Assembly: GCA_945952045.1 (NCBI GenBank)
Contig: CAMFHE010000031.1
Location: 1 to 60,411, forward strand
Source of the DNA: an uncultured Rhizobium sp.
GTDB taxonomy: Bacteria; Pseudomonadota; Alphaproteobacteria; Rhizobiales; Rhizobiaceae
DNA length: 60,411 nt
Direction of reading: 5' to 3'
In this document: one piece after another, positions 27,684 to 36,418 of the stretch
Position numbering within the stretch: the first letter of the stretch is position 1
How the letters are laid out: the number at the start of each line of letters is the position of its first letter
Program-made: the position numbers and the translations under genes
The notes under the pieces: model-generated
What the model was told of the DNA's origin: nothing
Seen by the model: only the letters and a program-made list of their open reading frames with translations
The model's database searches: none

Positions 27684-29987
27684 ATGATGACTTCACCACT
27701 CCTCGCCGCGCTCGGCCTTGTCCTGGCGCTCGGCATGCCGGCCTTTGCGGCCTCCAATCCCAGTCTGGTGCGGGGCGGCGATTTTTCCAGCGGCAAGGCC
27801 GGTTTCTGGTCGACGGACAATGTGCGGCTCGCGGTTCGCTCCGGCCAGTTGTGCGGCGATGTTTCGGCCGGCGTCGACAAGCCCTGGGATGCGCTGATCG
27901 GCGTCGATACGGGAGAGATGAAGTCCGGGCAGTCTTATGTGCTGGGTTTCGAGGCGCGCGCCACAGGCAATGACGCGCCGGACAAGATCAAGGTGATGCT
28001 GCAGGACCCGAAGACGCCCTGGACAGAGCGGTTCTCCGCGCCGGTTGAGGTCTCCGAGGCGCTGGAGCCGGTCAACCTGCCGTTTTCCAACGCGCGCGAC
28101 GGGCGGGCGCAGCTCGTGTTTCAGCTTGGCGGCCAGCAGGGCGCTTGGCGTTTCTGCGTCGACAATGTGAAACTGCTGCCCGAGGGCGAGGAACAGGCGG
28201 ATACGCGCATGAACCAGAGCCGCGCCGCACCCGTGCTGGAACCGGTCGCCGATCCCGTGCGGCTCAACCAGGCCGGCTTCCTGCCGAATGGGCCGAAGCG
28301 GGCGACGATCATTTCCCTGTCGAAGACGCCGCTCAGCTTCCAGATCGTCGATGCCGCCGGCAAGGTGTTCGGCGAGGGCGAGACGGAACTGCGGGGCGTC
28401 GATCCGGCCTCCGGTTACAGCCTTCATGTCGCCGACTTCACGCCGCTGACCCGCACCGGCGCCGATTATCGGCTGGTGACGGGAGATGCGGCGAGCCCCG
28501 CCTTCGCCATCGATGCCGATCTCTATCGGCGGCTGCGGGTGGATGCGCTGTCCTGGTTCTATCCGCAGCGCAGCGGTATCGCCATCGATGGCGCGATTGC
28601 TGGCGCCGCCTATGCGCGCCCGGCCGGCCATGTCGGCGCCGCGCCCAATCTCGGCGATATGTCGGTCGGTTGCCTGACCGGGCCTGTCGCCGTAAAATTG
28701 TATGGCAAGGCCTGGCAATGCCAAGCCAAGCGCGATGTCAGCGGCGGCTGGTACGATGCCGGCGACCACGGCAAATATGTCGTCAATGGCGGCATCTCCG
28801 TGGCGCAAATGATGGCGGCTTTCGAACGCGCCAAGCGTTTTGCGCCGAAATCTCCGTTGCTGACCGATGGCTTCGCGCGCCTGCCCGAGCAGGGGAACGG
28901 CCTGCCAGACAGTCTCGACGAGGCGCGGTGGGAGCTGGAATTCCTGCTGAAGATGATCGTGCCGGATGGCGATCCGCTGACCGGCATGGCCTATCACAAG
29001 GTTCACGACATCGGCTGGACAGGTTTGCCCATGCTGCCGCATCTCGATCCGAAGGAGCGGGCGCTGCATCGCCCCTCGACGGCGGCGACGCTGAATGTCG
29101 CGGCGGTGGCGGCGCAAGGCGCACGACTGTTTCGTCCCTATGACGCCGCCTTTGCCGACACGCTGCTGGCGGCAGCGCGCAAGACCTATCTTGCGGCGCA
29201 AAAGCACCCGGATCTGTATGCGCCGGTTTCGGACGGACAGCAGGGGGGCGGCGATTACGACGATGACGACGTTTCCGACGAATTCTACTGGGCGGCGACT
29301 GAGTTGCTGATCACCACGGGCGATCAATCCTATCTGGATGCGCTCAAGGCCTCTCCCCACTGGAAACACGATCCCTTCGATGGAACCGGCTTCGACTGGC
29401 GCAATGTCGCCGGCTTCGCGCGGCTGGAACTGGCGCTTTACGGCGATGCGCTTCCGGATTCCGACCGGCAGATGGCCAAGGCATCGGTGATCTCGGCCGC
29501 CGACCGCTTCGTCAGCTACCAGAAGAAGCAGGGCTTCGGTTATATCTACCGTCCGAAGGGCGGGGTCTTTGCCTGGGGTTCGAACCATCTGATGGTGCAG
29601 AACCTGCTGGTGACGGCGGTCGCCTTCGACCTGACGGGCGAGAAGCATTATCTGGCTGCGGCGCGCGAGGCGATGGATTACCTTCTCGGCCGCAACCCGA
29701 TGAACCTTTCCTATATCACCGGATACGGCACGACCTTCGCCCATAACCAGCATAGTCGCTGGTATGCGCATCAGCTCGATCCGTCGCTGCCGTCTCCGCC
29801 GGCGGGGTCTCTTGCAGGTGGTCCGAATTCGACGCTTGTCGATCCCGTGGCATTGGAAAAGCTGGCGGGCTGCGCCGGTTCGCGCTGCTATATCGACGAT
29901 ATCGGCGCCTGGGGCGTCAACGAGATCACCATCAACTGGAATGCCGCGCTGCTGCAGGCGGCGAGTTTTCTGGCCGACGCGGAATAG
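27684..29987 (+). CDS. Exported GH9 glycoside hydrolase (endoglucanase family)
   Basis: A 767-residue secreted protein: signal peptide (residues 1-23, ending AFAAS), a CBM4/9-like jelly-roll domain (about 25-170, PSLVRGGDFSSGKAGFW), a cellulase N-terminal Ig-like domain (VRLNQAGFLPNGPKRATI, about 190-280), and a GH9 catalytic domain (about 285-767). Catalytic Asp residues lie in GGWYDAGDHGKYVVNGG near residue 355; the acid Glu is in VNEITINWNAAL near 745; a GYGTTFAHNQHSRW segment stands in the place of the usual histidine motif. GH9 enzymes cleave beta-1,4-glucans. The ribosome binding site is modest (AAGAAGG). Confidence 0.9.
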   Translation: MMTSPLLAALGLVLALGMPAFAASNPSLVRGGDFSSGKAGFWSTDNVRLAVRSGQLCGDVSAGVDKPWDALIGVDTGEMKSGQSYVLGFEARATGNDAPDKIKVMLQDPKTPWTERFSAPVEVSEALEPVNLPFSNARDGRAQLVFQLGGQQGAWRFCVDNVKLLPEGEEQADTRMNQSRAAPVLEPVADPVRLNQAGFLPNGPKRATIISLSKTPLSFQIVDAAGKVFGEGETELRGVDPASGYSLHVADFTPLTRTGADYRLVTGDAASPAFAIDADLYRRLRVDALSWFYPQRSGIAIDGAIAGAAYARPAGHVGAAPNLGDMSVGCLTGPVAVKLYGKAWQCQAKRDVSGGWYDAGDHGKYVVNGGISVAQMMAAFERAKRFAPKSPLLTDGFARLPEQGNGLPDSLDEARWELEFLLKMIVPDGDPLTGMAYHKVHDIGWTGLPMLPHLDPKERALHRPSTAATLNVAAVAAQGARLFRPYDAAFADTLLAAARKTYLAAQKHPDLYAPVSDGQQGGGDYDDDDVSDEFYWAATELLITTGDQSYLDALKASPHWKHDPFDGTGFDWRNVAGFARLELALYGDALPDSDRQMAKASVISAADRFVSYQKKQGFGYIYRPKGGVFAWGSNHLMVQNLLVTAVAFDLTGEKHYLAAAREAMDYLLGRNPMNLSYITGYGTTFAHNQHSRWYAHQLDPSLPSPPAGSLAGGPNSTLVDPVALEKLAGCAGSRCYIDDIGAWGVNEITINWNAALLQAASFLADAE

Positions 29988-30051
29988 AGCATCTCACGGC
30001 ATAGAGCATTTCGGGACGGAAAACCGCTATCCGCTTTTTCCGGAAATGCTC
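29985..30051. repeat. RIME-like palindromic intergenic repeat
   Basis: Outer arms GAGCATTTC (30004-30012) and GAAATGCTC (30043-30051) with inner arms CGGAAAA and TTTTTCCG, preceded by a partial direct copy TAGAGCAT at 29985. The sequence type (GAGCATTTC-GGACGGAAAACCG) is the rhizobial intergenic mosaic repeat as I know it. The fold may also end GH9 transcription. The remaining 150 bases to the next gene hold nothing I can name. Confidence 0.55.
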
Positions 30052-30202
30052 CGGAGGTTGTGCGCGGGACAGTTCGAAGCAAGCTCGCCGTGCGAGGTTG
30101 CCGGCGTCGCGATTGCCTGTTTCGATTTCAGGGCAGAGGGAGCAGGTGGTCGCGGCGAACCTGGCTCGGTTCCCTGACGCCATCCATGCGGAAACAGCGA
30201 TG

Positions 30203-30520
30203 TCAGGCGGCGGATTTGCTCTTGTCGGCCGGGCAGTAGATTTCTTCGAGGGTGCCGAGCACCTTCAGGACCGCTTCCGACGAGCTGGAATAATAGATGG
30301 TCTGGGCGTCACGGCGCGTATTGACCAGCTTCTGGGCGCGCAGCTTGGAAAGATGCTGCGACAGCGCCGATTGGCTGAGACCGACCTGGCTGGCGAGCGC
30401 GCCGACAGCCACCTCTCCCTTTACCAGGCTGCAAAGAATCTGCAGGCGCTTCGGGTTTGCCATGGCCGACAGAAGGCCGGCAGCGATAGTCGAGTGATCG
30501 GAGAGAGAGAAGGTCTTCAT
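30203..30520 (-). CDS. nolR: NolR-like ArsR-family transcriptional repressor
   Basis: A 105-residue winged-helix regulator strongly resembling rhizobial NolR: AAGLLSAMANPKRLQILCSL, VGALASQVGLSQSALSQHLS, KLRAQKLVNTRRDAQTIYYS. NolR represses nod genes and influences growth, motility and conjugation in rhizobia; homologues occur in non-nodulating relatives. No metal-sensing cysteine pair is present (single Cys residues at other places), which fits NolR rather than ArsR/SmtB. I did not find a convincing copy of the NolR operator consensus in its own upstream region. Confidence 0.82.
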   Translation of the reverse strand: MKTFSLSDHSTIAAGLLSAMANPKRLQILCSLVKGEVAVGALASQVGLSQSALSQHLSKLRAQKLVNTRRDAQTIYYSSSSEAVLKVLGTLEEIYCPADKSKSAA

Positions 30521-30721
30521 CTTGCGTTCCAGCGCCCTCGTCAGACGGGGGCAAGTAAGCTCCGGCTTGGCGCCACACCACTTTCCCGGGGTGGGTCGAT
30601 CGGGAAACCATGCGACAACTTTAAAGTGTTACAGCAGCTTTTACGCGTCGATAGCACCCCGTTGCGCCGCTGGGAGGGTGCCAGACTTATCGTCGGGTCT
30701 TAAAATTGTATATTGCTAGAT

Positions 30722-31477
30722 TTAGCGTATTGTGGGGCCCGTTCGTCCCATGTAACTAATTAAGGAGTGCGTAAATTGCAGCGGTTCGGAAAACTCCAGC
30801 CGGCCGCCGGCGGTGTTGTCCGCTGACGCAATATCGATCCCCTGCGCATCCAGCCCGGATATCCGCCAGCTGCTCGAATCGGGCAGCGACAAGGCCTTTG
30901 CGATGCCGGACGCGGCCTCGCAATCCGCTTCCAGCAGCGCCGACAAAGCCTCCTCTTCCAGGTCGGAAAAGTTTTCAGCGTCTTCTTTTGATCCAAGAAG
31001 ATCAACTTTATCAAGCGCATAGGCTCGTCCAAAGCCGCCATTCAGGCTTGCCGAGACCGGACTGAGCCGGAAAAACGCGAAATCCGGAAAATCGATATAG
31101 AGCGCCGCTTTGGGATGGCGCAGCACGAAGCGGCGGCGCAGGCGCGGACGGTCGGGATCGTCGGCCGCGATACGTTCGGCATGGGCGAGCACGGTGACGC
31201 GCGGATAGGCGAGCGGGTCGCCCTTGCCCTGTTCGCCTGCCAGGAGCGAGCAGCGCGAATCGGCCGTCAGCGCCTTCGTATGGGCCGAGAGCGCCGAGAC
31301 CAGAATGACCGGCGTGCCGTCGCTGTCGGTTGCGGCAAGCACGCGGCTGGCGAAAGGGAAGCCGGTCTCGGGATCGACGACTGCAAGCGCTACGTGTGGG
31401 CCGCTGTGGAGCAGACGCCGGGCCAGACGGCGCGCATCGTCATCTGTCTCGCGCAGGACGGAGGGCTTGTCGGTCAT
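30722..31477 (-). CDS. HugZ-like heme-utilisation protein (PNPOx fold plus DUF2470)
   Basis: A 251-residue protein with an N-terminal split-barrel flavin-reductase/PNPOx-like domain (ALAVVDPETGFPFASRVLAA, LVSALSAHTKALTADSRCSLL, DPLAYPRVTVLAHAERI) and a C-terminal DUF2470-like domain. HugZ members bind and can degrade heme; related proteins are generic FMN-binding enzymes. The start at 31477 has GAGGAGA at ideal spacing. It follows choV on the same strand but a terminator lies between, so it likely has its own promoter. Confidence 0.85.
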   Translation of the reverse strand: MTDKPSVLRETDDDARRLARRLLHSGPHVALAVVDPETGFPFASRVLAATDSDGTPVILVSALSAHTKALTADSRCSLLAGEQGKGDPLAYPRVTVLAHAERIAADDPDRPRLRRRFVLRHPKAALYIDFPDFAFFRLSPVSASLNGGFGRAYALDKVDLLGSKEDAENFSDLEEEALSALLEADCEAASGIAKALSLPDSSSWRISGLDAQGIDIASADNTAGGRLEFSEPLQFTHSLISYMGRTGPTIR

Positions 31478-31492
31478 GTCGTCTCCTCGCAT

Positions 31493-31517
31493 GAAAAAGG
31501 CGCATCCCGGCTGCGCC
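31493..31517 (-). terminator. Rho-independent terminator of choXWV
   Basis: On the minus strand, stem GGCGCA/TGCGCC (31512-31517 with 31499-31504), loop of 7, then TTTTT. It separates choV from the HugZ-like gene. Confidence 0.8.
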
Positions 31518-31589
31518 GCGATACGCCCTGTCGATTTGCAGCCTTCGCCTTGTTGCGCAAAAGCGGCGGTCTTTCCAGTGACAATTCCG

Positions 31590-32639
31590 TCAGGCGTTTT
31601 CCCGGCGGCGATGGCGCGTCAGGCCTTCGACGATATCCTGGGCGCTGATCGTGCCGATGACCGTGCCATTGTCGACGACGCCGATATTGCCGGGTTGGCG
31701 CGTCAGCGCGTCGAGGATGTCGACCAGCGGCGTATTGATCGTCGCCGTGGCGCTGACACCGGGCGCTCCGGTCTGAACGCCCGACTGCATGACGTCGCCG
31801 GCGGTCAGCATGTTGATCGGGTTCATGTTCTGCACAAAATCGGCGACATACTGGTTGGCCGGATTGCGCACGATCTCCTGCGGCGTGCCGCACTGGACGA
31901 TGCGTCCGCCTTCCATGATGGCGATGCGGTTGCCGATGCGGAAGGCTTCGTCGAGATCGTGGCTGACGAAGAGGATGGTCTTCTTCAGCCGCCGCTGGAA
32001 TTCGAGAAGCTCGTCCTGAAGGCGGGTGCGGATCAGCGGATCGAGCGCCGAGAACGGCTCGTCCATCAACAGGATCGGCGCGCCGGTGGCGAAGGCGCGG
32101 GCAAGGCCGACGCGTTGCTGCATGCCGCCCGAGAGTTCGTTGACCTTGCGGTTGGCCCATTTCGTCAGGTTGACGAGTTCGAGCTGTTCGGCCACGCGGC
32201 TCTTGCGCTCGGCGTCCGGCACGCCGGCCAACTCCAATCCGAAGCCGACATTGTCGGCGACGGTGCGCCACGGCAGCAGCGCGAACTGCTGGAACACCAT
32301 CGAGACGGTGTGCATGCGGAAATCGCGCAAAGCCTTGGGAGAACAGGCGTAAGGGTCGATCGGCCCGGTTTTCGAGGCGACCGAGACCTTGCCGCGCACG
32401 ACCGGCGCCAGCCCGTTGACGGCGCGCAGCAGCGTCGATTTGCCCGAGCCGGACAGGCCCATCAGCACGAGGATCTCGCCCTCGTGGATGGAGAGCGACG
32501 CCTTGGCGACGCCGAGCACCAGACCGGTTTCGTGGCCGATTTCGTCGCGGGTCTTGCCCGCGTCGATCATGGCGATCGCCTTGTCGGGATTGTTGCCGAA
32601 AACGATATCGATGTCGTTGAAGGTGACTGCATCGGTCAT
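31590..32639 (-). CDS. choV: Choline ABC transporter ATP-binding protein
   Basis: A 349-residue ATPase of the glycine-betaine/proline (OTCN) subfamily that powers choline import. Walker A is GLSGSGKST, the signature ELSGGMQQRVGLARA, Walker B ILLMDEPFSALDP, and the switch His in FVSHDLDEA. A CBS-like C-terminal extension (DALTRQPGNIGVVDNGTVIG) follows. The ATG overlaps the choW stop (32636-32639). The upstream extension of the same reading frame belongs to choW and is not coding. Confidence 0.94.
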   Translation of the reverse strand: MTDAVTFNDIDIVFGNNPDKAIAMIDAGKTRDEIGHETGLVLGVAKASLSIHEGEILVLMGLSGSGKSTLLRAVNGLAPVVRGKVSVASKTGPIDPYACSPKALRDFRMHTVSMVFQQFALLPWRTVADNVGFGLELAGVPDAERKSRVAEQLELVNLTKWANRKVNELSGGMQQRVGLARAFATGAPILLMDEPFSALDPLIRTRLQDELLEFQRRLKKTILFVSHDLDEAFRIGNRIAIMEGGRIVQCGTPQEIVRNPANQYVADFVQNMNPINMLTAGDVMQSGVQTGAPGVSATATINTPLVDILDALTRQPGNIGVVDNGTVIGTISAQDIVEGLTRHRRRENA

Positions 32640-33481
32640 GCGCCGTCTCCTGCTTCGGAACTGCGGAAGACGCGATCGAGGATGATCGCGAGGATGACGA
32701 TGCATAGGCCCGCCTCGAAGCCCTTGGCGACGTTGACGGTGTTCAGCGCGCGCACGACCGGCACGCCGAGGCCGTTGGCGCCGACGAGGGCTGCGATGAC
32801 CACCATCGACAGCGACAGCATGATCGTCTGCGTCAGGCCCGCCATGATCTGCGGCATGGCGAAGGGCAGTTCCACCTTGCGCAGCACCTGCTGCGGCGTC
32901 GCGCCGAAGGCCTGGGCCGCTTCCACCAGCGAGGGCGGCGTCGAGATGATGCCGAGGCGGGTCAAGCGAATGGGAGCGGGAATGGCGAAGATGACGGTGG
33001 CGATCAGGCCCGGCACCATGCCGAGGCCGAAGAGGATCAGCGCCGGGATCAGGTAGACAAAGGTCGGGATCGTCTGCATCAGGTCGAGGATCGGCCGCAT
33101 GATCGAATAGACCCAGGCGCGCCGCGCCGCGGCGATGCCGAGCGGCACGCCGACCAGCATGCTGACGGCGGTGGAGGCCAGAACCAGTGCCAGCGTTTCG
33201 GTCGTCTCTTTCCAGTAGCCCTGGTTGATGATGAACAGCAGGCCGATCGCCGTCATCGCAGCGACGCTGACCGAGCGGCGCAGCCACCAGCCGATGGCGG
33301 TCAGCACCACCACCACGATGAGCGGGTGCGGCGCCTGCAGAAGGAAGAGCATCGCCTTGATGCAGTTCGAAAGAATGAACGAGAGCTGGTTGAAGAACCA
33401 GCCGCCGTTTGTGGTCAGCCCATCGACGAAGGACTTCGCCCACGGTCCGATCGGGATCCTGTTGTCAGTTAGCCAGTTCAC
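32636..33481 (-). CDS. choW: Choline ABC transporter permease
   Basis: A 281-residue inner-membrane permease with about six to seven helices and a binding-protein-dependent transport loop (EAAQAFGATPQQVLRKVELP). It is of the ProW/ChoW type: PLGIAAARRAWVYSIMRPIL and QTIPTFVYLIPALILFGLG are characteristic. The start codon is GTG at 33481. It lies between choX and choV in the standard choXWV order, with a 126-base hairpin-rich gap after choX and a 4-base overlap with choV. Confidence 0.94.
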   Translation of the reverse strand: MNWLTDNRIPIGPWAKSFVDGLTTNGGWFFNQLSFILSNCIKAMLFLLQAPHPLIVVVVLTAIGWWLRRSVSVAAMTAIGLLFIINQGYWKETTETLALVLASTAVSMLVGVPLGIAAARRAWVYSIMRPILDLMQTIPTFVYLIPALILFGLGMVPGLIATVIFAIPAPIRLTRLGIISTPPSLVEAAQAFGATPQQVLRKVELPFAMPQIMAGLTQTIMLSLSMVVIAALVGANGLGVPVVRALNTVNVAKGFEAGLCIVILAIILDRVFRSSEAGDGA

Positions 33482-33515
33482 GCGCGCCCGCCTGTTCGAT
33501 GAATTTCTCTCTTGT

Positions 33516-33558
33516 CGTTTGCAAGGGAAAATCCATTCCCTCTTTTCCCTTGCAAACG
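33516..33558. promoter_or_regulatory. Perfect 16-bp inverted repeat between choX and choW
   Basis: Arms CGTTTGCAAGGGAAAA (33516-33531) and TTTTCCCTTGCAAACG (33543-33558) with an 11-base loop. In the choXWV transcript it forms a long hairpin just before choW; likely an RNA-stability or differential-expression element that raises choX over choWV. Confidence 0.7.
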
Positions 33559-33568
33559 CCCGCTCTTA

Positions 33569-33593
33569 TAAAAAAAGCGGCATTTGCGCCGCT
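33569..33593 (-). terminator. Intrinsic terminator/attenuator after choX
   Basis: Minus-strand hairpin AGCGGC/GCCGCT (33588-33593 with 33576-33581), loop GCAAAT, followed by a seven-base T run. Placed inside the operon, it would give partial termination and more binding protein than permease. Confidence 0.75.
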
Positions 33594-33607
33594 CTTTTCA
33601 CGCTGTT

Positions 33608-34564
33608 TCAGAGGCCGAGGCCGCTTTTGGCGGCGGCCAGCGCATCCTTGCCGTCAAGCGTGGTGACGCCGGCAAGCCAGGGCTCGATGGCAGAAGGATT
33701 GGCCTTCAGCCATTCGGAGGCTGCGGCTTCCGGCTCCTTGCCGTCGTTGAGGATCTTGCCCATGATCTCGTTTTCCATCTGCAACGAGAACTTGAGATTG
33801 GTGATGAACTTGCCGGCATTCGGGCATTCGGTCGTGTAGCCGGCGCGGATGTTGGTGAAGACCGTGGCGCCGCCGAAATTCGGTCCGAAGATGTCGTCGC
33901 CGCCGGAGAGATAGGTCAGCTTGTAGTTGGTGTTCATCGGGTGCGGTTCCCAGCCGAGGAAGACGACGGCCTTGCCTTCCTTGTCGGCGCGCGAAACCTG
34001 CGCCAGCATGCCCTGCTCGGAGGATTCGACCACCTCGAAGCCCTTGAGGCCGAAGGTGTCCTTGTCGACCATGTCGATGATCAGGCGGTTGCCGTCATTG
34101 CCCGGCTCGATGCCGTAGATCTTGCCGTCGAGATCGTCCTTATGGGCGGTGATGTCCTTGAAATCCTTGATGCCGAGTTCTGCGCCCTTGGCATTGGTGG
34201 CAAGCGTGTACTTGGCGCCTTCGAGGTTCGGGCCGAAGGATTCCACCGACTTGTCGGTGAGGAAGGGACGCACGTCGTTTTCCTGGGTCGGCATCCAGTT
34301 GCCGAGGAAGACGTCGATGTCCTTGTTCTTCAGCGACTGATAGGTGACCGGAACGGAAAGTACGGTCGTGGTCGGCTGGTAGCCGATGGCTTTCAGCACC
34401 ACGGAAGCGGTCGCCGTCGTCGCGGTGATGTCCGTCCAGCCGACGTCCGAGAAGCGCACTGCGCCGCATGATTGCGGGTCTGCGGCGTAAGCGGGCGCCG
34501 AAGCCAGTACGCCAATCGAGGCGGTGGCGAGCATCGCCAGCGTGAAACTATTGATTTTCTTCAT
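33608..34564 (-). CDS. choX: Choline-binding periplasmic protein
   Basis: A 318-residue substrate-binding protein of the OpuAC type with a signal peptide (residues 1-28, ending AYA-ADPQS). Key segments: VGWTDITATTATASVVLKAI, VFLGNWMPTQENDVRPF, YGIEPGNDGNRLIIDMV, and WEPHPMNTNYKLTYLSGGDD. Aromatic residues and a partially buried Asp in such proteins form a cage for the trimethylammonium group. Strong resemblance to Sinorhizobium ChoX supports choline (not glycine betaine) as ligand. It is the first gene of choXWV and divergent from a cytochrome c gene. Confidence 0.93.
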   Translation of the reverse strand: MKKINSFTLAMLATASIGVLASAPAYAADPQSCGAVRFSDVGWTDITATTATASVVLKAIGYQPTTTVLSVPVTYQSLKNKDIDVFLGNWMPTQENDVRPFLTDKSVESFGPNLEGAKYTLATNAKGAELGIKDFKDITAHKDDLDGKIYGIEPGNDGNRLIIDMVDKDTFGLKGFEVVESSEQGMLAQVSRADKEGKAVVFLGWEPHPMNTNYKLTYLSGGDDIFGPNFGGATVFTNIRAGYTTECPNAGKFITNLKFSLQMENEIMGKILNDGKEPEAAASEWLKANPSAIEPWLAGVTTLDGKDALAAAKSGLGL

Positions 34565-34765
34565 TGATAACTCCCAGCCGTTTATTGTTTGGGTCCCCAG
34601 CCAAGCACCAATACTAGCGAATTTCAAGCGGAGCGCTGTCTTTTCTAGGCGGATATCGTTGTCCTTTGCGACGTTTTGCACCCTGTTCAGCGTTGTAAAA
34701 CCGGCGATGATGCGATGCGAGTCGCGCGGGATGGGTTTTTGCGCGGCGCAATCGGAGGTTCTGCC

Positions 34766-35152
34766 ATGAAACGTCACTGTCTTGCCGCGCTCTGTCTTCT
34801 CGGCCTGTCCTCGGGGACTGCCCTTGCGGATGGCGATGCGAAGGCAGGGGGCATGGTGTTCAAGAAATGCGCCGCCTGTCATACCGCGACGGAGCCGGTG
34901 AACAAGGTCGGCCCGTCGTTGATGGGTGTTGTCGGTCGTCCGGTCGCGACCGCTCCCGGCTATAATTATTCATCGGCAATGCAGTCCTTCGGCGGCGGTA
35001 GCAAGGTCTGGGACGAGGCGGCGCTGACCACCTATCTCGCCAATCCCCGCTTCGTGGTGAAAGGCACCAAGATGACCTTCGCCGGCCTGAAGGCGCCGGC
35101 CGACATCGCGAATGTCATCGCCTATCTGAAGGATCCCGCTTCATCGAAGTAA
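34766..35152 (+). CDS. Periplasmic class I c-type cytochrome
   Basis: A 128-residue monoheme cytochrome with a signal peptide (ending TALADGDA). Heme attachment is CAACH at residues 35-39, and the axial Met is in VVKGTKMTFAGLK near the C terminus. The layout (GPSLMGVVGRPVATAPGYNYS) is that of cytochrome c2/c552-type electron carriers. CGGAGG precedes the start. It is divergent from choX; the 126-base gap to the next gene makes cotranscription uncertain. Confidence 0.92.
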   Translation: MKRHCLAALCLLGLSSGTALADGDAKAGGMVFKKCAACHTATEPVNKVGPSLMGVVGRPVATAPGYNYSSAMQSFGGGSKVWDEAALTTYLANPRFVVKGTKMTFAGLKAPADIANVIAYLKDPASSK

Positions 35153-35278
35153 CGGGATTGGCGATACAATTCGCGGGACGGGTATGGTTTCATCCCGCAC
35201 GGAATCCTATATGGTCTCTACCGGTTCGAGGGGGCGCGGGACGAGCGCTTCCTCCATCACTTGAGGAGAGGCACCTGC

Positions 35279-36367
35279 ATGGCGACGCTACAGTCCTTCG
35301 ACAGCGAAATTGCAAAGACCCGTTCCATCGTCGACGAGGTTCGCGGCAAGATGGCGCAATCGGGTGCGGCGCTCGACCAGTTCGCCAAGGCCGACACCAA
35401 GCTGGGCGACGTCAATTTCGATATCGAGAATGCGCGCATCCAGGACGTGCTCGTCCAGCAGAAGGCGATGGAAGCCAATATCGCCGACCTGATCATCGGT
35501 CTGGAGGACGCCACGAACGTGTTCGGCTCCGAATTCGAGAGCATGAAGACCTATACCGGCTATGAGAAATTCGTCGGTATCTTCTCCAAGCAGAAGGCGC
35601 AGCGCATGCGCACCGACCGCGTCCGCAACATGTCGCTGGCCGGAAACCTGCAGGAACTGCTGGTCAAGTCCGACACCATCGTCGGCATCCTGAAAGAGCA
35701 GCGCGGCATTCTCGACCAGCGCTACAAGAGCTCCGAGGCCAGCCTGATCCAGGTGATCGAGCGCCGCAAGCAGACGGTCGCCAATCTGGAGGCGACGCAG
35801 AAGCGCATCAACGAGATCAATCCGCAGCTTCTCGATATCGAGAACCGCATCGCCGCCTCCACCGAGCAGGGCCAGCGCACTCAGCTTGAAGGCGAGCGCT
35901 CGGCGCTGGCCACCGAATACAACCAGATGCAGGCGCGCGAGCAGGAATTGTTGGCCGAAAGCCAGACGCTGGAACGTTACACCTCGATGTTCCAGACCTT
36001 CGTGGATTCGCTCAACAACCAGATCGCCGCCCAGAATACGCTGATCAACAAGCTGACCATCGATACCGAGCAGCGCATCGTGCTTTACAAGGCGCTGGAA
36101 GACTCGCTGAAAACCGCCGCCCAGCAGGAAGTCGCCCACCGCATCAATACCTTGGGTTCGCAAGTCGATACGGCGGCCGAGGAGACCATGGCCGGCATCG
36201 GCGCAGCCGCCCAGCGCCATATCGGCGATCTGCTCGAAATGCACGAGAAGAACATGCTGGCGACGCAGGACATCCAGCGCCGCAAGAAGCTGGCCGACGA
36301 CGCATTCGCCCGCCGTTTCAAGGCGGTCCTCGACAAGCACAACGCCGCCGATTACGTCCGCCAGTGA
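35279..36367 (+). CDS. TelA-like coiled-coil protein (toxic-anion-resistance fold)
   Basis: A 362-residue, almost wholly helical protein with extended coiled coils (about residues 95-260, rich in E/Q/K/R), no signal peptide and no membrane helix. Its arrangement (NLQELLVKSDTIVGILKEQR, LDIENRIAASTEQGQRTQLE, QIAAQNTLINKLTIDTEQRI, MLATQDIQRRKKLADDAFAR) resembles the TelA/toxic anion resistance family, although similarity by eye is moderate. GAGGAGAGG precedes the ATG at 35279. It heads a five-gene run with the unknown protein, AAA+ ATPase, DUF6638 and DUF2333 genes. Confidence 0.75.
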   Translation: MATLQSFDSEIAKTRSIVDEVRGKMAQSGAALDQFAKADTKLGDVNFDIENARIQDVLVQQKAMEANIADLIIGLEDATNVFGSEFESMKTYTGYEKFVGIFSKQKAQRMRTDRVRNMSLAGNLQELLVKSDTIVGILKEQRGILDQRYKSSEASLIQVIERRKQTVANLEATQKRINEINPQLLDIENRIAASTEQGQRTQLEGERSALATEYNQMQAREQELLAESQTLERYTSMFQTFVDSLNNQIAAQNTLINKLTIDTEQRIVLYKALEDSLKTAAQQEVAHRINTLGSQVDTAAEETMAGIGAAAQRHIGDLLEMHEKNMLATQDIQRRKKLADDAFARRFKAVLDKHNAADYVRQ

Positions 36368-36418
36368 CGGCATCGCGCGCATGAGCAAAGGCGGGGACGA
36401 CAGGGGCAGGGCGGCGGC

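Noticed and set aside
27693..29771. Long minus-strand frame opposite the GH9 gene
   Set aside because: Antisense shadow of a clearly assigned gene with signal peptide and catalytic motifs.
30521..30721. NolR autoregulatory operator upstream of the nolR-like gene
   Set aside because: Several A/T-TTAG half sites were examined but none had the second half at the required distance.
35173..35198. GCGGGA / TCCCGC inverted repeat after the cytochrome c gene
   Set aside because: Six-base stem with long loop and no T run; not a convincing terminator or operator.
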